Positions 53,011-62,700 of a stretch of DNA of 64,000 bases are shown in pieces. A program made the position numbers and the translations under genes. The notes beneath the pieces are model-generated. The model saw only the letters and a list, made by a program, of their open reading frames with translations. It was not told the DNA's origin and ran no database searches. This stretch comes from Ichthyophis bannanicus. Taxonomy: Eukaryota; Chordata; Amphibia; Gymnophiona; Ichthyophiidae. Location: NCBI GenBank assembly GCA_033557465.1, contig CM066047.1:2108001-2172000 (forward strand), read 5' to 3'. Every line of letters begins with the position of its first letter. The stretch's first letter is position 1.

Positions 53011-55838
53011 CATTATTGCCTCCAAGACCTCCCCAAAGAACAATCTCCCTCAAAAGGGAAGCATACTCAACTGAATCTTAAAGGCCATATCCATTGGCAA
53101 ATAACAGCTGAGATTTAAATCTTCATAGTCCAGGCCAAGATTTTGGACAAGATTGTACAATACATCAGCCACTTAAACCAAACACACCTTTAAGCAGGCA
53201 GCCTCCTTTGTTCTATACTTGTCCTTATGCGAGGCCTCCTCTGATCACAAACATGCATGAGCTGTAAATAGTTGCCTATAGAATGAAGCTTGCTTTTTTA
53301 CAGACTTGAATCCATGAGCCTGCAGATCCTTAAGGGCCATACTGCCATCCACTGGGGCAGGAGCCTTCTAAGTTACCACTGTAACTATGGCATTCACCGT
53401 AGGGAGTGTCAACTGTTCGTTTCTTCAGGAACCAAAGAGTATAACTTATCCATGACCCTGTCTATTCTCAGGTTCATCTCAGGAGCTTCCCATTCTGCAA
53501 TGAGATCTGAAATGGCTCTATGGATAGGAAAAGTTTAGGTCTGTGGATAATTACCAAGATAGGATCCCCTGAAGGCCCAGCCACCTGAACAGGAGAGTAT
53601 GCAATACTCGGGGCAATTTCTCTAAATGGATTAGTTTTCCACATACCATGACAGTCATGAATCCTACTTTTAAGCTAGGGTATGTGGAGTCTGATATCTC
53701 TGTCTCTGAAATTTACTGCTAATGCTTGGTGTAGTACAGCATCATGCCACAGAGAGCCTCATGGAGTTTGTAAGATATAACATCTATGGGTAATTTATCA
53801 AAGTGTGCTTGGACATGCTTCTTAATCAAGCCTGTGGCACCCAACACGATGGGATAATAATGCATTATCTTTCTGCCACATTTTCTTGGTCTCTGATTGT
53901 ATTTCTTGTTACTTGAAGATCTCCCTTTTGATGTGATACACAGAATAGTTGCTTGGGACTAACATCTCTATAATCAATACAATCCTGGTGTTCTTCTTTA
54001 CCACAATGTTTGGCTTCATTGCATCCAGCTTTTTATCGGTCAGAATGGAAGTATCCCAGATAATCATAACCCCTTCATTCTCCATAATTCTTTTAGGATC
54101 ATTCTTTTCAGGCATAGTGATGTTTTAGTGTTTACAGTTTCCAATGGATGAGGCATGCTACTTTGTTGTGCCTTCTATATAGAAATGTTCTGCCATCAGA
54201 ACTTCACGGCCAGCTATGAGGTGAGTCACTGCTTACAGCTCTTTCTTACAGAATTGATACACATCCGTTTTGCCAGTTTTTTCAATGCTTGCTGTAAAAC
54301 ATCTCATCTGTAATCCGCTGACCTGGGCTTGGAGCCTCTAAGGCTAGCACTATCATGTTGTGGTTTATTCTTATGAAAAAGACAAACCACCAGGGGGCCA
54401 TCGCTCTTCCCCATTGGGAGGTCATCCTCTACTAAAAGGTTTACCACTGATGTTCTCTTTAACCTGCACACTGCCTAAACGGCAATGCTCAGACTCTGTT
54501 TCAGGACACCTCCAACTGGACTTCCCCAGTCTACTGATCCTGCCAGCCTAAGATGTCTTGGTAGCGAGGGCTCTGCTGAGCGCCCAACAACACCTCTATT
54601 AACTTACCCTGAACCAGCTCCCTGGTTCTGAGGCAACAGAAGGCTTTATGGAGCCAAAAAGTACAAATTCAGGGGACAGACCTCTCACGTGCGAATGAGA
54701 ACCATCCTCTGGTAATATGTTCCCTTGAGATGGATCAATAGATTTAGGCTGCATACAGACAGGTTCAAGAGCCACAGTGGAGGGAAAAGCTTTCAAATGA
54801 ACCTCTAATGTTTGAGGAGCCAAAATGGCAACTCCGCCCATGCTTTTGTCCTCAATTAGAACAGCCTGAAGAGAATCGATTGCTGCTGCAGACCGCAAGC
54901 CGGAGAATCTGTCTTGGCTACAGGAATACATGAAGCCACTGAATTCATCAACTTTCCCAATCTACTGTGGCATAGAGTGCAAGGCCCAGAGCTGTTTCCT
55001 CTTCTGTTATACTGCGGATTATATGTCACACATTTCCACAGAGTTTCTATTGGGCCTAACACAGCTTTAAGCATGTGGCCACTTGGCTCCCCGCCAGCTG
55101 CCATAGTGATTCCTGCCATGTTGAATGCCAATGCTGCTCCACCAAGCCCTGATTACCTCTACACACTCTTAACAAGCACGAATTCACACCAGGAAAGAAG
55201 AACAGACATTCGGGCAAAAGCTCTGTAAGTTCCCCAAGCCACAGACCCACCTCCTGGTATGCACAGCTGGTGCACCAAATTAACAAGGCCCCCACAGACC
55301 ATCACTCCCAGCATGAAGGAACTCACACTAGAGAGAAGAAAAAGCTGAATGCAGGCAAGAGCTTGCTCCCTCCACCTGGCAGCCTGCTGAAAGGCCCTCC
55401 AGTCACACTATATGAAGCACTTAGCTTGTTTCTTTTTTTTTTTTAAAACTGTAAGTTAACCTGTATCTAGGATTGTGAGAGGGTGAGAGAGCAGAAAATA
55501 CTGAAATAAAAATACTCCTTGCAGTCTGCCAGGCTAGAAGGGAGGCATATGGACTCCTCCAGATATCCTCCAGGCATGCAGTCTCCTCTGGCAGGACCTC
55601 TCATACCATCTCAACTGAGGAGCCAGGAGCCGTTCTCCAACAGGGTCCAGGAGCTTTCACAGAGAACAGGCCAAGCTGCACAGAATGCCCTGTTACCATC
55701 TGCTGGAGACCAAGAATAGTGATAAGCAAGTGGCTGCACAGAGTCTTTTATAAGGCAAAGCACATAGCTCTAAGTCTGTCTCCATCTGCTAGTTAACAGG
55801 CATAACCCATGTTTTCTGGTCTGGTGACAAAAAGGGAA
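53011..55838 (-). mobile_element. DIRS element D (antisense), gag part only
   Basis: The minus strand at 53011-53560 encodes a gag block like FKIQLSMLPFEG-LFFGE, matching the PFRGKLLFGDDLDK block of DIRS B. 54599-54931 and 54856-55131 are further ORF1 frames without clear motifs. The end at 55838 (CTGGTCTGGTGACAAAAAGG) matches the right-terminus half of the DIRS C internal complementary region. Reverse transcriptase and recombinase are missing. A foreign LINE fragment lies at 53760-54390. Confidence 0.6.
53760..54390 (-). pseudogene. Fragment of a LINE with a restriction-like endonuclease (R2-like clade)
   Basis: Minus-strand frames give, in order, a degenerate zinc-knuckle region (TGKTDVYQFCKKEL, VTHLIAGREVLMAE), then IIWDTSILTDKKLDAMKPNI, VVKKNTRIVLIIEMLVPSNY (53909-54115). 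A shifted frame then reads PIVLGATGLIKKHVQAHFDKLP. The tail layout, a zinc knuckle followed by a PD-(D/E)xK-type block (here KPNIVV where the family has a proline-aspartate), is that of R2-like LINE C-termini. No polymerase part is present. The clade is not certain, and the decisive aspartate reads as asparagine. Confidence 0.5.
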
Positions 55839-56131
55839 AATTCAATTCATTATCAGCAATTTTGACTCCATTTCCCTTCTAATCCAGGTATTTCCCATCA
55901 CTAGTGAAGATATGTACCTGATTGTTCTAATAAAAACCCAGTACATCAGAGAAAAGATGTCAAATATGTGAAATAAAAGCAGCTTTTAATTCCTTACATC
56001 AGGTAGTGAGTTCACAGAGTGAAAGCAATAATGTAAGAACATTTGCTTAATACAGTTTTGGAATTTTGATCTTTCAGATTGTTGCTGAAGATAGTGCTTA
56101 GATATTATAAAGGTGGGAATGTTTTACTCAC
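55839..56131. other. Probable intron next to the host exon
   Basis: No repeat is recognised here. It directly follows the splice donor of the exon at 56132-56456 on the minus strand. Confidence 0.4.
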
Positions 56132-56456
56132 ATTGTTTTGAATCAAAGCCATCCCCGGTGATGGTAAGCAGCTCCAACTCCTTAATTTTAATCTCTAGCT
56201 CACACATTTCATCCAGGTGGCTGACTTCAGGGGTAAAATCTGCCCTTAGTGACGCAGAAAAGAACTGCAGAGGCTCATAGAGGATTTCAGCTAAGCCTGG
56301 GGGCCAGGGGGAACTTTCCACAGTCAGACTTTGAGGCTGATGATGACCCTTTAAGGGAAGGAAGAGGTTCTTCCAGATGTTAAAATCATTTAGTGGAGAG
56401 CTGGAGACACTTCTGTCATACAGAGATGGAAAATACATTGGAGTACTCTTGTTCAT
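56132..56456 (-). CDS. Probable host-gene coding exon (108 codons plus one base), gene not recognised
   Basis: The minus-strand frame starts ATG at 56456 (an in-frame TAG lies 36-39 bases upstream) and reads to ...GDGFDSKQ. It then meets a textbook donor, AACAAT|GTGAGTAAAAC, at 56132/56131, leaving phase 1. The protein has no transposon motif. It begins MNKSTPMYFPSLYDRSVSSS, has a proline-rich stretch (SSPWPPGLAEILYEPLQFF) and a Glu/Leu/Lys-rich, probably helical end (CELEIKIKELELLTITGDG). Upstream DNA is purine-rich, not a good acceptor, so this may be the first coding exon. No membrane segment or signal peptide. I do not name the gene; coding status rests on composition, splice site and absence of repeat similarity. 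Confidence 0.6.
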
Positions 56457-57109
56457 ACTGCAGGCTCTCTTTCTTTCTGTGTAGGTGCTTTGCTAAGAAT
56501 TACAGCAATGATAACTCTGGTTGTAATTTAAAATCCTTCCTCCATGGAGATTTTAGAAGCAGAATGCATGAACGGAACGTGCTTTTGTCATTTAGAATCC
56601 GGTAGACAGCAGTGACCTCTGCATTCTCCAGTGGCAAGTCGGATCAAACAGAAGTTTGGCAAATCCTTTCAACTAAACTTTTGAATTAAATTTTTCAAAA
56701 CTGCAAACTTATCGTTCAAGGCCTGCAACAATTCCTACACAGAAAGGCTTAAACTCAAAATTACTAGCTGGAGTAAAAAAAAGGGCAAGAGAAAGATGAA
56801 TAAAGAACATCTCAATGAGGTACAAGGTGGGAGCAATGTCTTTTCACATTTACTTGATATACTGTATATCTAAAGAAAATCTGCATGGTTTAAAACATTT
56901 AAAATATCACGAGAATCAGAAATATAAGAAATATACCAAACATTTAGAATGCAGTGAAGGTAACAAACAAGGGGTTAGAGCAAGAACGGATTTACAAAAT
57001 TAAATATATTCTATAGAGGTAAGCCAGAAATAGTAAGGGGATTTGGGAGCATTGTAGACATGACGGGGCTGGTATCGTTTAGATGGCAGGAAATGTTTGA
57101 CCTGGATTG
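56457..57109. other. Upstream flank of the host exon, no recognised feature
   Basis: The sequence is A/T-rich and without recognised repeats. If the exon is the first one, its 5' UTR and promoter should lie here, but I see no TATA box or CpG island. Confidence 0.35.
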
Positions 57110-57395
57110 ATGGAGCAGATGCAGCACATGGTGAGGGGGAGGTAGGGGACAGAGGAGATGTTGACATGAGAGGGAGGGAGACACAAAATGCTTGACAATG
57201 GGGAGAGATACTGGGAAGGGGAGAGAGAGGAGATAATGGACATAGGGGGACACAAGGACTGGTGAAACTGACAGGAAACGCTGAACATTAGGGGTGGGGC
57301 TAGGGAGAGAGGAGATACTGGATACGGGAGGAAGGAAGGGAGACAGAGGAAATGCTGGGCATGGGAGGACTAGAGAGACAGAAATGCTGGGCATG
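57110..57395 (+). repeat. Purine-rich degenerate minisatellite
   Basis: Words such as GGGAGACA, AGGAGATACTGG, AATGCTGGGCATGGGAGG recur at irregular spacing, all G/A-rich on the plus strand. The minus-strand proline/serine frames here are composition artefacts. Confidence 0.5.
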
Positions 57396-58361
57396 GAGGC
57401 AGGTAGAACTAGATAAATTGGAAGACTGGACGTTCAAATGGCAGATGAAATTTAATGTGGACAAATGCAAAGTTATGCACCTAGGAAAGAACAACCCAAA
57501 CTATGGTTACATGATGCAAGGTTTCACATTAGGACCTACCACCCAGGAAAACGATTGAGGTGTCATCGAAGATAACATGTTGAAACCCTCCGCCCAGTGT
57601 GCAGAGGTAGCCAAAAATACAAATAGAATGCTAGGAATCATAAGGAAAGGAATGGAGAATAAAACAAAGAATATTATAATGCCTCTATACCGTTCCATGG
57701 TGCGACCGCATCTTGAATATTGTATGAAATTCTGGTCACTGTATCTTAAAAAGGATATAGTATAATTAGAAAAGGTACAGAGAAGAGCCACCAAAATGGT
57801 AAAGGGGATGGAAGGATACCCCTTTAAGAAGAGGCTTAAAAGGTTAGGGCTCTTGAATCTGGAAAAAAGACAGCTGAGGGGGGAGATATGATAGAGGTCT
57901 ATAAAAAATAATTAATGAATGGAATGGAACGGGTAACCGTAGATTGATTGTTTATACCATCAAAAAATAGAAAGACTAGGGGGGACATGCAATGAAAGTA
58001 CAGTGTAACCCGTTTAAGATTAATAAGAGAAAATATTTTTTTACTCAATGTGTAATCACGACTTTATGTAGCAATATTTGTAAATAGTTTACCACTGGTA
58101 TACAAGTTTATGTAGCAAATGCTGTAAATAGTTTACCCCTGTTATCCAAGTTACTTGCCCTGTTATCTGTAAACTCTTACATGTTAACTGTACTGAGCAT
58201 TTTTGTTCCATGTAAACCGCGCTGATGCTGAATAGTGCGGTATATAAGAGACTGTAAATAAATAAATAATCAAACTTGGGAATTTGCTACCAGAGGATGT
58301 AGTAAAAGCAGTTAGTGTAGCAGGGTTTAAAAAGGTTTGGACAAGTTCCTGGAGGAACGCT
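57396..58361 (+). mobile_element. CR1 copy H, 3' half
   Basis: 57400-57560 encodes LDKLEDWTFKWQMKFNVDKC and KVMHLGKNNPNYGY. 57577-57765 encodes NRMLGIIRKGMENKTKN and MVRPHLEYCMKFW. It is interrupted by a short LINE tail at 58049-58267 and then meets an inverted CR1 at 58362. Stops are present. Confidence 0.85.
58049..58267 (+). mobile_element. LINE/SINE 3' tail inserted in CR1 H
   Basis: It ends TGCGGTATATAAGAGACTG and TAAATAAATAAA. TAATCA flanks both sides as a target duplication. Internally TTTATGTAGCAA-TGTAAATAGTTTACC is repeated. Confidence 0.75.
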
Positions 58362-58970
58362 CATAAGAAGATAAGATATGCTATACTGAGTCAGACCAAG
58401 GTCCATCAAGCCCAGTATCCTGTTTCCATCAGTGGCCAATCTATGTCATAAGTACATAGCAGTTTCCCCAAAAGACACAGGTATTGGGTCAAGCAGTGAT
58501 ATCCTGGGTCCCTTTTAATAATGGTTTAAAGACCTTTCCTCCAGGAACTTGTCCAAACCTTTTTTAAACCCAGGTACACTAACAGCTTTTACTACATCCT
58601 CCGGTAACGAATTCCAGAATTTGATTACGTGTTGAGTGAAAAAACATTTTCTCTTATTAGTCTTAAATAGGTTACCCTGTAGCTTCATTGCATGTCCCCT
58701 AGTCTTTTTATATTCTGATGAAGCAAAGAATCAATCTACGTTTACCCATTCCACTTCATTCATTAATTTATAGACCTCTATCATATGTCCCCTCAGCCGT
58801 CTCTTTTCCAGGTTGAAGAGCCCTAACCTTTTTAGTCTCTCTTGATAGGAGTATCCTTCCATCCCCTTTACCATTTTGGTGGCTCTTCTCTGTACCTTTT
58901 CTAATTATACTATATCCTTTTTAAGATATAGCTACCAGAAGGAGTTGGTGTAATTGAACACAACTCTAAC
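58362..58970 (-). mobile_element. CR1 copy I, antisense 3' half, head-on to copy H
   Basis: It starts at the inverted CR1 terminus (CATAAGAAGATAAGATATGC, ATACTGAGTCAGACC) and runs through the region around [19 protein letters not shown] to about 58970. With copy H it makes a long, diverged inverted pair. Confidence 0.85.
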
Positions 58971-58978
58971 AGCTCCAA

Positions 58979-59219
58979 GTGGAGTGGAGGAGAAGCCTAA
59001 TGGTTAAAAATACTGGCTTGGGAACCCAGAGACCAGGGTTTGATTCCCACTAGCATTCTTTGTGGCCTTGGGCAAGTCACTTAACCCTCCATTGCCTCAG
59101 AAAAATCCAAGTTATCAATGTCCCTGTTTAATGTACATTACCAAGTTTGTTTCAATGTAAACCGCTTTGATTGAAATGATAAAGCGGTATATAAAACCTG
59201 TTAAATAAATAAATAAACA
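58979..59219 (+). mobile_element. CORE-SINE with an L2-like tail
   Basis: It has an A box (AAGCCTAATGG) and B box (GGTTTGATTCC), the CORE phrase CTTGGGCAAGTCACTTAAC, and then an L2 terminus (ATGTAAACCGCTTTGATTG, AAGCGGTATATAAAACC, TAAATAAATAAAT). The head is the same as in the SINE at 11162 but the tail differs. Confidence 0.85.
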
Positions 59220-61190
59220 ATACCTGAATGGTTCACCGTGTGGACTCTCAAACTCCCTCTGGAGTGGTACTTTTTATCATCCAGGTAAAAGAAGGCAAAC
59301 GCCCCTAGTGTTCTGAGGTAGGCTGCCACTACCGGAAGACATTTTTTAAAACGTGGGGTGCCGAGACTAGACCGAAAAGCAGTATTCTACACTGAAAGTA
59401 TTGTCCTCCCAGGACGAAGCTGAGATACTTCCTGTGAGTGAGATGGATCTGGATGTGGGTATATGCATCCTGTAGATACAGGGAGCATAGCCCCATCCCT
59501 TTTTGAAGGTTCAGGAGCAGCGTACCCAGAGAGATCAAACTTGAAGTGTTCTTTTGCCATGATAGTGTTTCAGTCCCCGAGGTCTAGAATGGGAAGGGAT
59601 CCCCCTATTTTCTTGGGGATGAGAAGGTACTTGGAGTAAAATCCCCTGCTGTAATTCCTGCTTTAAGAGTTGAATGGCTAGATTGGCCAGGAGGGTGGAG
59701 ATTTCCTTCTGAAGGAGTTCCTGATGCAGAGGGTAGAGGTGATACGCCCCTAGGGGCCAACTTAGAGGTAGCCCGAAGAGGTGCAATCTGTATCCACTTG
59801 ATTAGCTGTAGCACCCATGAGTCTGAGGTTATGAGGGGCTTATTACTGGGCAAAGAGGAGGGAGCTTTCGCCCCACTGGAGGGTTTCTCATAGTGGCCCC
59901 TTGGCAGATTGGCTATGCTCTGGATCAACCAGTCAAAAACCTGCTCCAGACTTTGGCTGCGGGGCTGATTGGGCCTTCTGGGGCTTCACTCTGCACTGTT
60001 GCTGGTGTGGAGCCTGTAGTTTCTGCTGATAGGTTTGGGGTGCCTTGAGAGCCTTGCATGAGGGATATACTGCTTTTCTATAATGCCAGCCTTCTCCTCC
60101 AACTGCTCACCAAAAAAATCCTCACTGCGGCATGGTACATCCGCTAGTCTATTCCAAGCCTACTGTTCTAAGTCAGAGGACTGGAGTCAGGTGAGTCTCC
60201 AGGCCTCAATACCTTTTGCAGCAGTTCTCAACATCATATTGAAGGGGTCATAGGTTGCCTGAACCAGGAAATTGGAGCAGTCCTTGCCGTAACCTACTAG
60301 GGTGCGAATTGCTCGAATTTCCCGGGGGAAGAAACTGGGACAGGTTAGCTAGGTCTCGCATCAACGTCCTTTAGGAACATGCTTATGTAGAGTGGTGTGG
60401 TGTCACTCTAGCTACGAGCATTGGGCCCTGAAAACATCCTCTTCCAAAAGAGTCCAAGGTATGAACCTCCCTTCCCAGAGGCACTGAAGAATGAGTCTTG
60501 GTACTCTTAACTTCAGAGCGGACTTGACCACCAAAGAGTGGTATGGGTGCTGAGGTTTCTCGAGACCAGGAACCTTTTGGACCCTGTACATTGAGTGAAG
60601 TCTTCTAGTCACTGGAGGCACTGTGAGTGGCCTTTCCCACATCCTCATCTGCACCCTCTGCAGGATGCGAAGTACGGGCATGGTCACCACCCCTGTAGGT
60701 GTCGGAGTACTGTAAGATTTCCAACTCCTCTGCTCTGGGTTCATCCTCTGACTCCAGGAAGAATGGTGTGGCCTTGGCCATACCCCTCATGAAAACCTGG
60801 AAGGTTATGTCTTCAGGAGGAGACTTTCAACATTCATGAGGTGGAGTAGGTCCAGTGGAGGTACCGGAGAATCGTCCTCTGGTGAGACCTATTAGTTATT
60901 TAGTCATGGAATCCATTTCCAAGATGAAATGTGATCTTTGCCTGGAACTCCATCTGAACATAGAGGAAATTGAGAGTTCCATCAGCTGTGAGGGTACACC
61001 AATACTCTGCTTTCGTGGGTGCCCCAGGCACCGGAGATAACAGCCAGATTGGCACCAATGTCAGGCTCTTTGATACCTCAATGTTGATGTCGAGGCATCC
61101 CGTGCAGTCTAGGCATGCAACCTGAAGATGGGCCGGTTGAGTTCAGAGCAGCCGACATTGAGGCCTTGGCATACTGCACTTGTAAGAAGA
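59220..61190 (-). mobile_element. DIRS element E (antisense), degraded
   Basis: 59329-59538 holds a reverse-transcriptase part (LCSLYLQDAYTHIQIH, YLSFVLGGQYFQCRILLFGLVSAP). 59535-59786 holds upstream polymerase residues. 60412-60744 holds an ORF1 part (TPTGVVTMPVLRILQRVQMR, LLEEDVFRAQC). The conserved SLDLKDAY reads SLYLQDAY, so the polymerase is dead. No ends were identified. Confidence 0.65.
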
Positions 61191-61338
61191 ACTAGATCAG
61201 GAGCATGCGATGGATGTGATCTACCTAGATTTCAGCAAAGCCTTTGATACTGTTACTCATAGGAGGCTTATCAATAAACTGACCATCCTGGGGTTGGGTA
61301 CCAAGGTGCTGAACTGGATCAGAAATTGGATGGCTGCT
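61191..61338 (+). mobile_element. CR1 fragment, reverse-transcriptase palm
   Basis: The frame reads MDVIYLDFSKAFDTVTHRRL, INKLTILGLGTKVLNWIRNW. It ends where the sequence turns unrecognisable (61339-61426). Confidence 0.8.
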
Positions 61339-61426
61339 ACTCAAAAGTTGGAGGATTATGTTGCTGTAACTGATACTGTTAAAAGGAAAGGAAGAGAATG
61401 AGAAGATTTTGAATTCTGTCATGGAT

Positions 61427-61912
61427 AAGAACATAAGAACATAAGATATGCCATACTGGGTCAGACCAAGGTCCATCAAACCCAGTATCCTGTTTTCAAC
61501 AGTGGCCAATCCAGGTCACAAGTACCTGGCAGTTTTCCGAAAAAACACACAGGTTCCATAATGCTTGTATTAGGGCAAGCAATGGATTACCTGAGTCCTC
61601 CTTAATAATGGTTTATGGACCTTTCCTCTGGGAACTTGCCCAAACCTCTTTTAAACCCAGCTACACTAACAACTTTTACTACATCCTCCAGTAACAAATT
61701 CCAGAGTTTGATTATGCGTTAAGTGAAAAAATATTTTCTCTTATTAGTCTTAAAAGGGTTACACTGTAGCTTCATTGCATGTCCCCTAGTCTTTCTACTT
61801 TTTGATGCCATAAAGAATCGATCTACGTTTACCCGTTCCACTCCATTCATTAATTTATAGACCTCTATCATATCTCCCTTCAGCCATCTCTTTTCCAGGT
61901 TGAAGAGCCCTA
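61427..61912 (-). mobile_element. CR1 3' end, antisense
   Basis: The terminus reads ATAAGAACATAAGATATGCC and continues, inverted, to GGTTGAAGAGCCCTAA. It matches 58362-58820. Confidence 0.85.
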
Positions 61913-62085
61913 ATTTATTAATTAATTAATTAATTAATTAATTAATTTATTTAACATTTTTTATATACCGTCCTTCTACAAATCAGGACGGTTTACATAG
62001 AACATTATATAGCAGTATGTTTCAACTGTTTACATGGAACAATGTAAACAGTTGAAACAATTGCACAACTGCACAATTGCACAAC
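61913..62085 (-). mobile_element. LINE/SINE tail with (TTAA)n microsatellite
   Basis: A (TTAA)n run (61913-61948) precedes TATATACCGTCCTTCTAC and AGGACGGTTTACATAG, an inverted L2-type 3' terminus. A short inverted repeat (TGTTTCAACTGTTTAC) follows near 62015-62060. Confidence 0.7.
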
Positions 62086-62700
62086 AGTTTTCATGGGCCA
62101 TTTTGAGAATAGAATATGGCTTTCCTCCCAATTTGAAGCAAATATTAAACTTTGGTTGCATTTCATTGATGATATTTTTATGTTATGGCTGGGCCCAATG
62201 GAAGATCTTTTTTTGTTTGTAGGATGGTTAAACGCTCAGGATCCTCATATCCAGTTTACTCACACCATACATGCAACTGATATGTTTTTTTTAGATGTGC
62301 AGATAAGTAAGGCGGGCTCTAGATGGCAGACCTCAATATATCGAAAGCCTATTGATAGGAACATCCTGCTTCATTACCAGAGTGCACATCCGCTTCGATT
62401 GAAAGAAGGTCTGCCTCTTTCACAGTTTCTGCGATATCGCAGAAACTGTTCAGAAGTTCAGGATTTTAAGATCAAAGCTAGAGCTCTAGCTAATAATTTC
62501 AAAGCTCGAGGATATCCCACTAAGGTTGTGACACAAGTGTACCATCGAGCACTTTTTAATGATAAATCAGCACTATTGGGATCCACCAGAACTAAGTGTT
62601 ATATCCCTCCCTCCCTCCCCACACCCACCCTCCCCTGGGATAATCACAGCTTTATAGGTACTTGCACAACTTAGACAGGAGGTGCTCTCAGGTGAAGCTC
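62086..62700 (+). pseudogene. Penelope-like reverse transcriptase, C-terminal half
   Basis: The 193-codon frame 62093-62674 contains LWLHFIDDIFMLWLGP (catalytic IDD intact), FVGWLNAQDPHIQFTHT, MFFLDVQISK, TSIYRKPIDRNILLHYQ, KEGLPLSQFLRYRRNC and KARGYPTKVVTQVYHRA, the conserved Penelope order. It is 5'-truncated and ends before the linker and the GIY-YIG nuclease. It is better preserved than the copy at 1484-3777. Confidence 0.85.

Noticed and set aside
57011..57394. Proline/serine-rich 127-codon minus-strand frame
   Set aside because: It is the complement of a purine-rich degenerate repeat and lacks splice sites or motifs.
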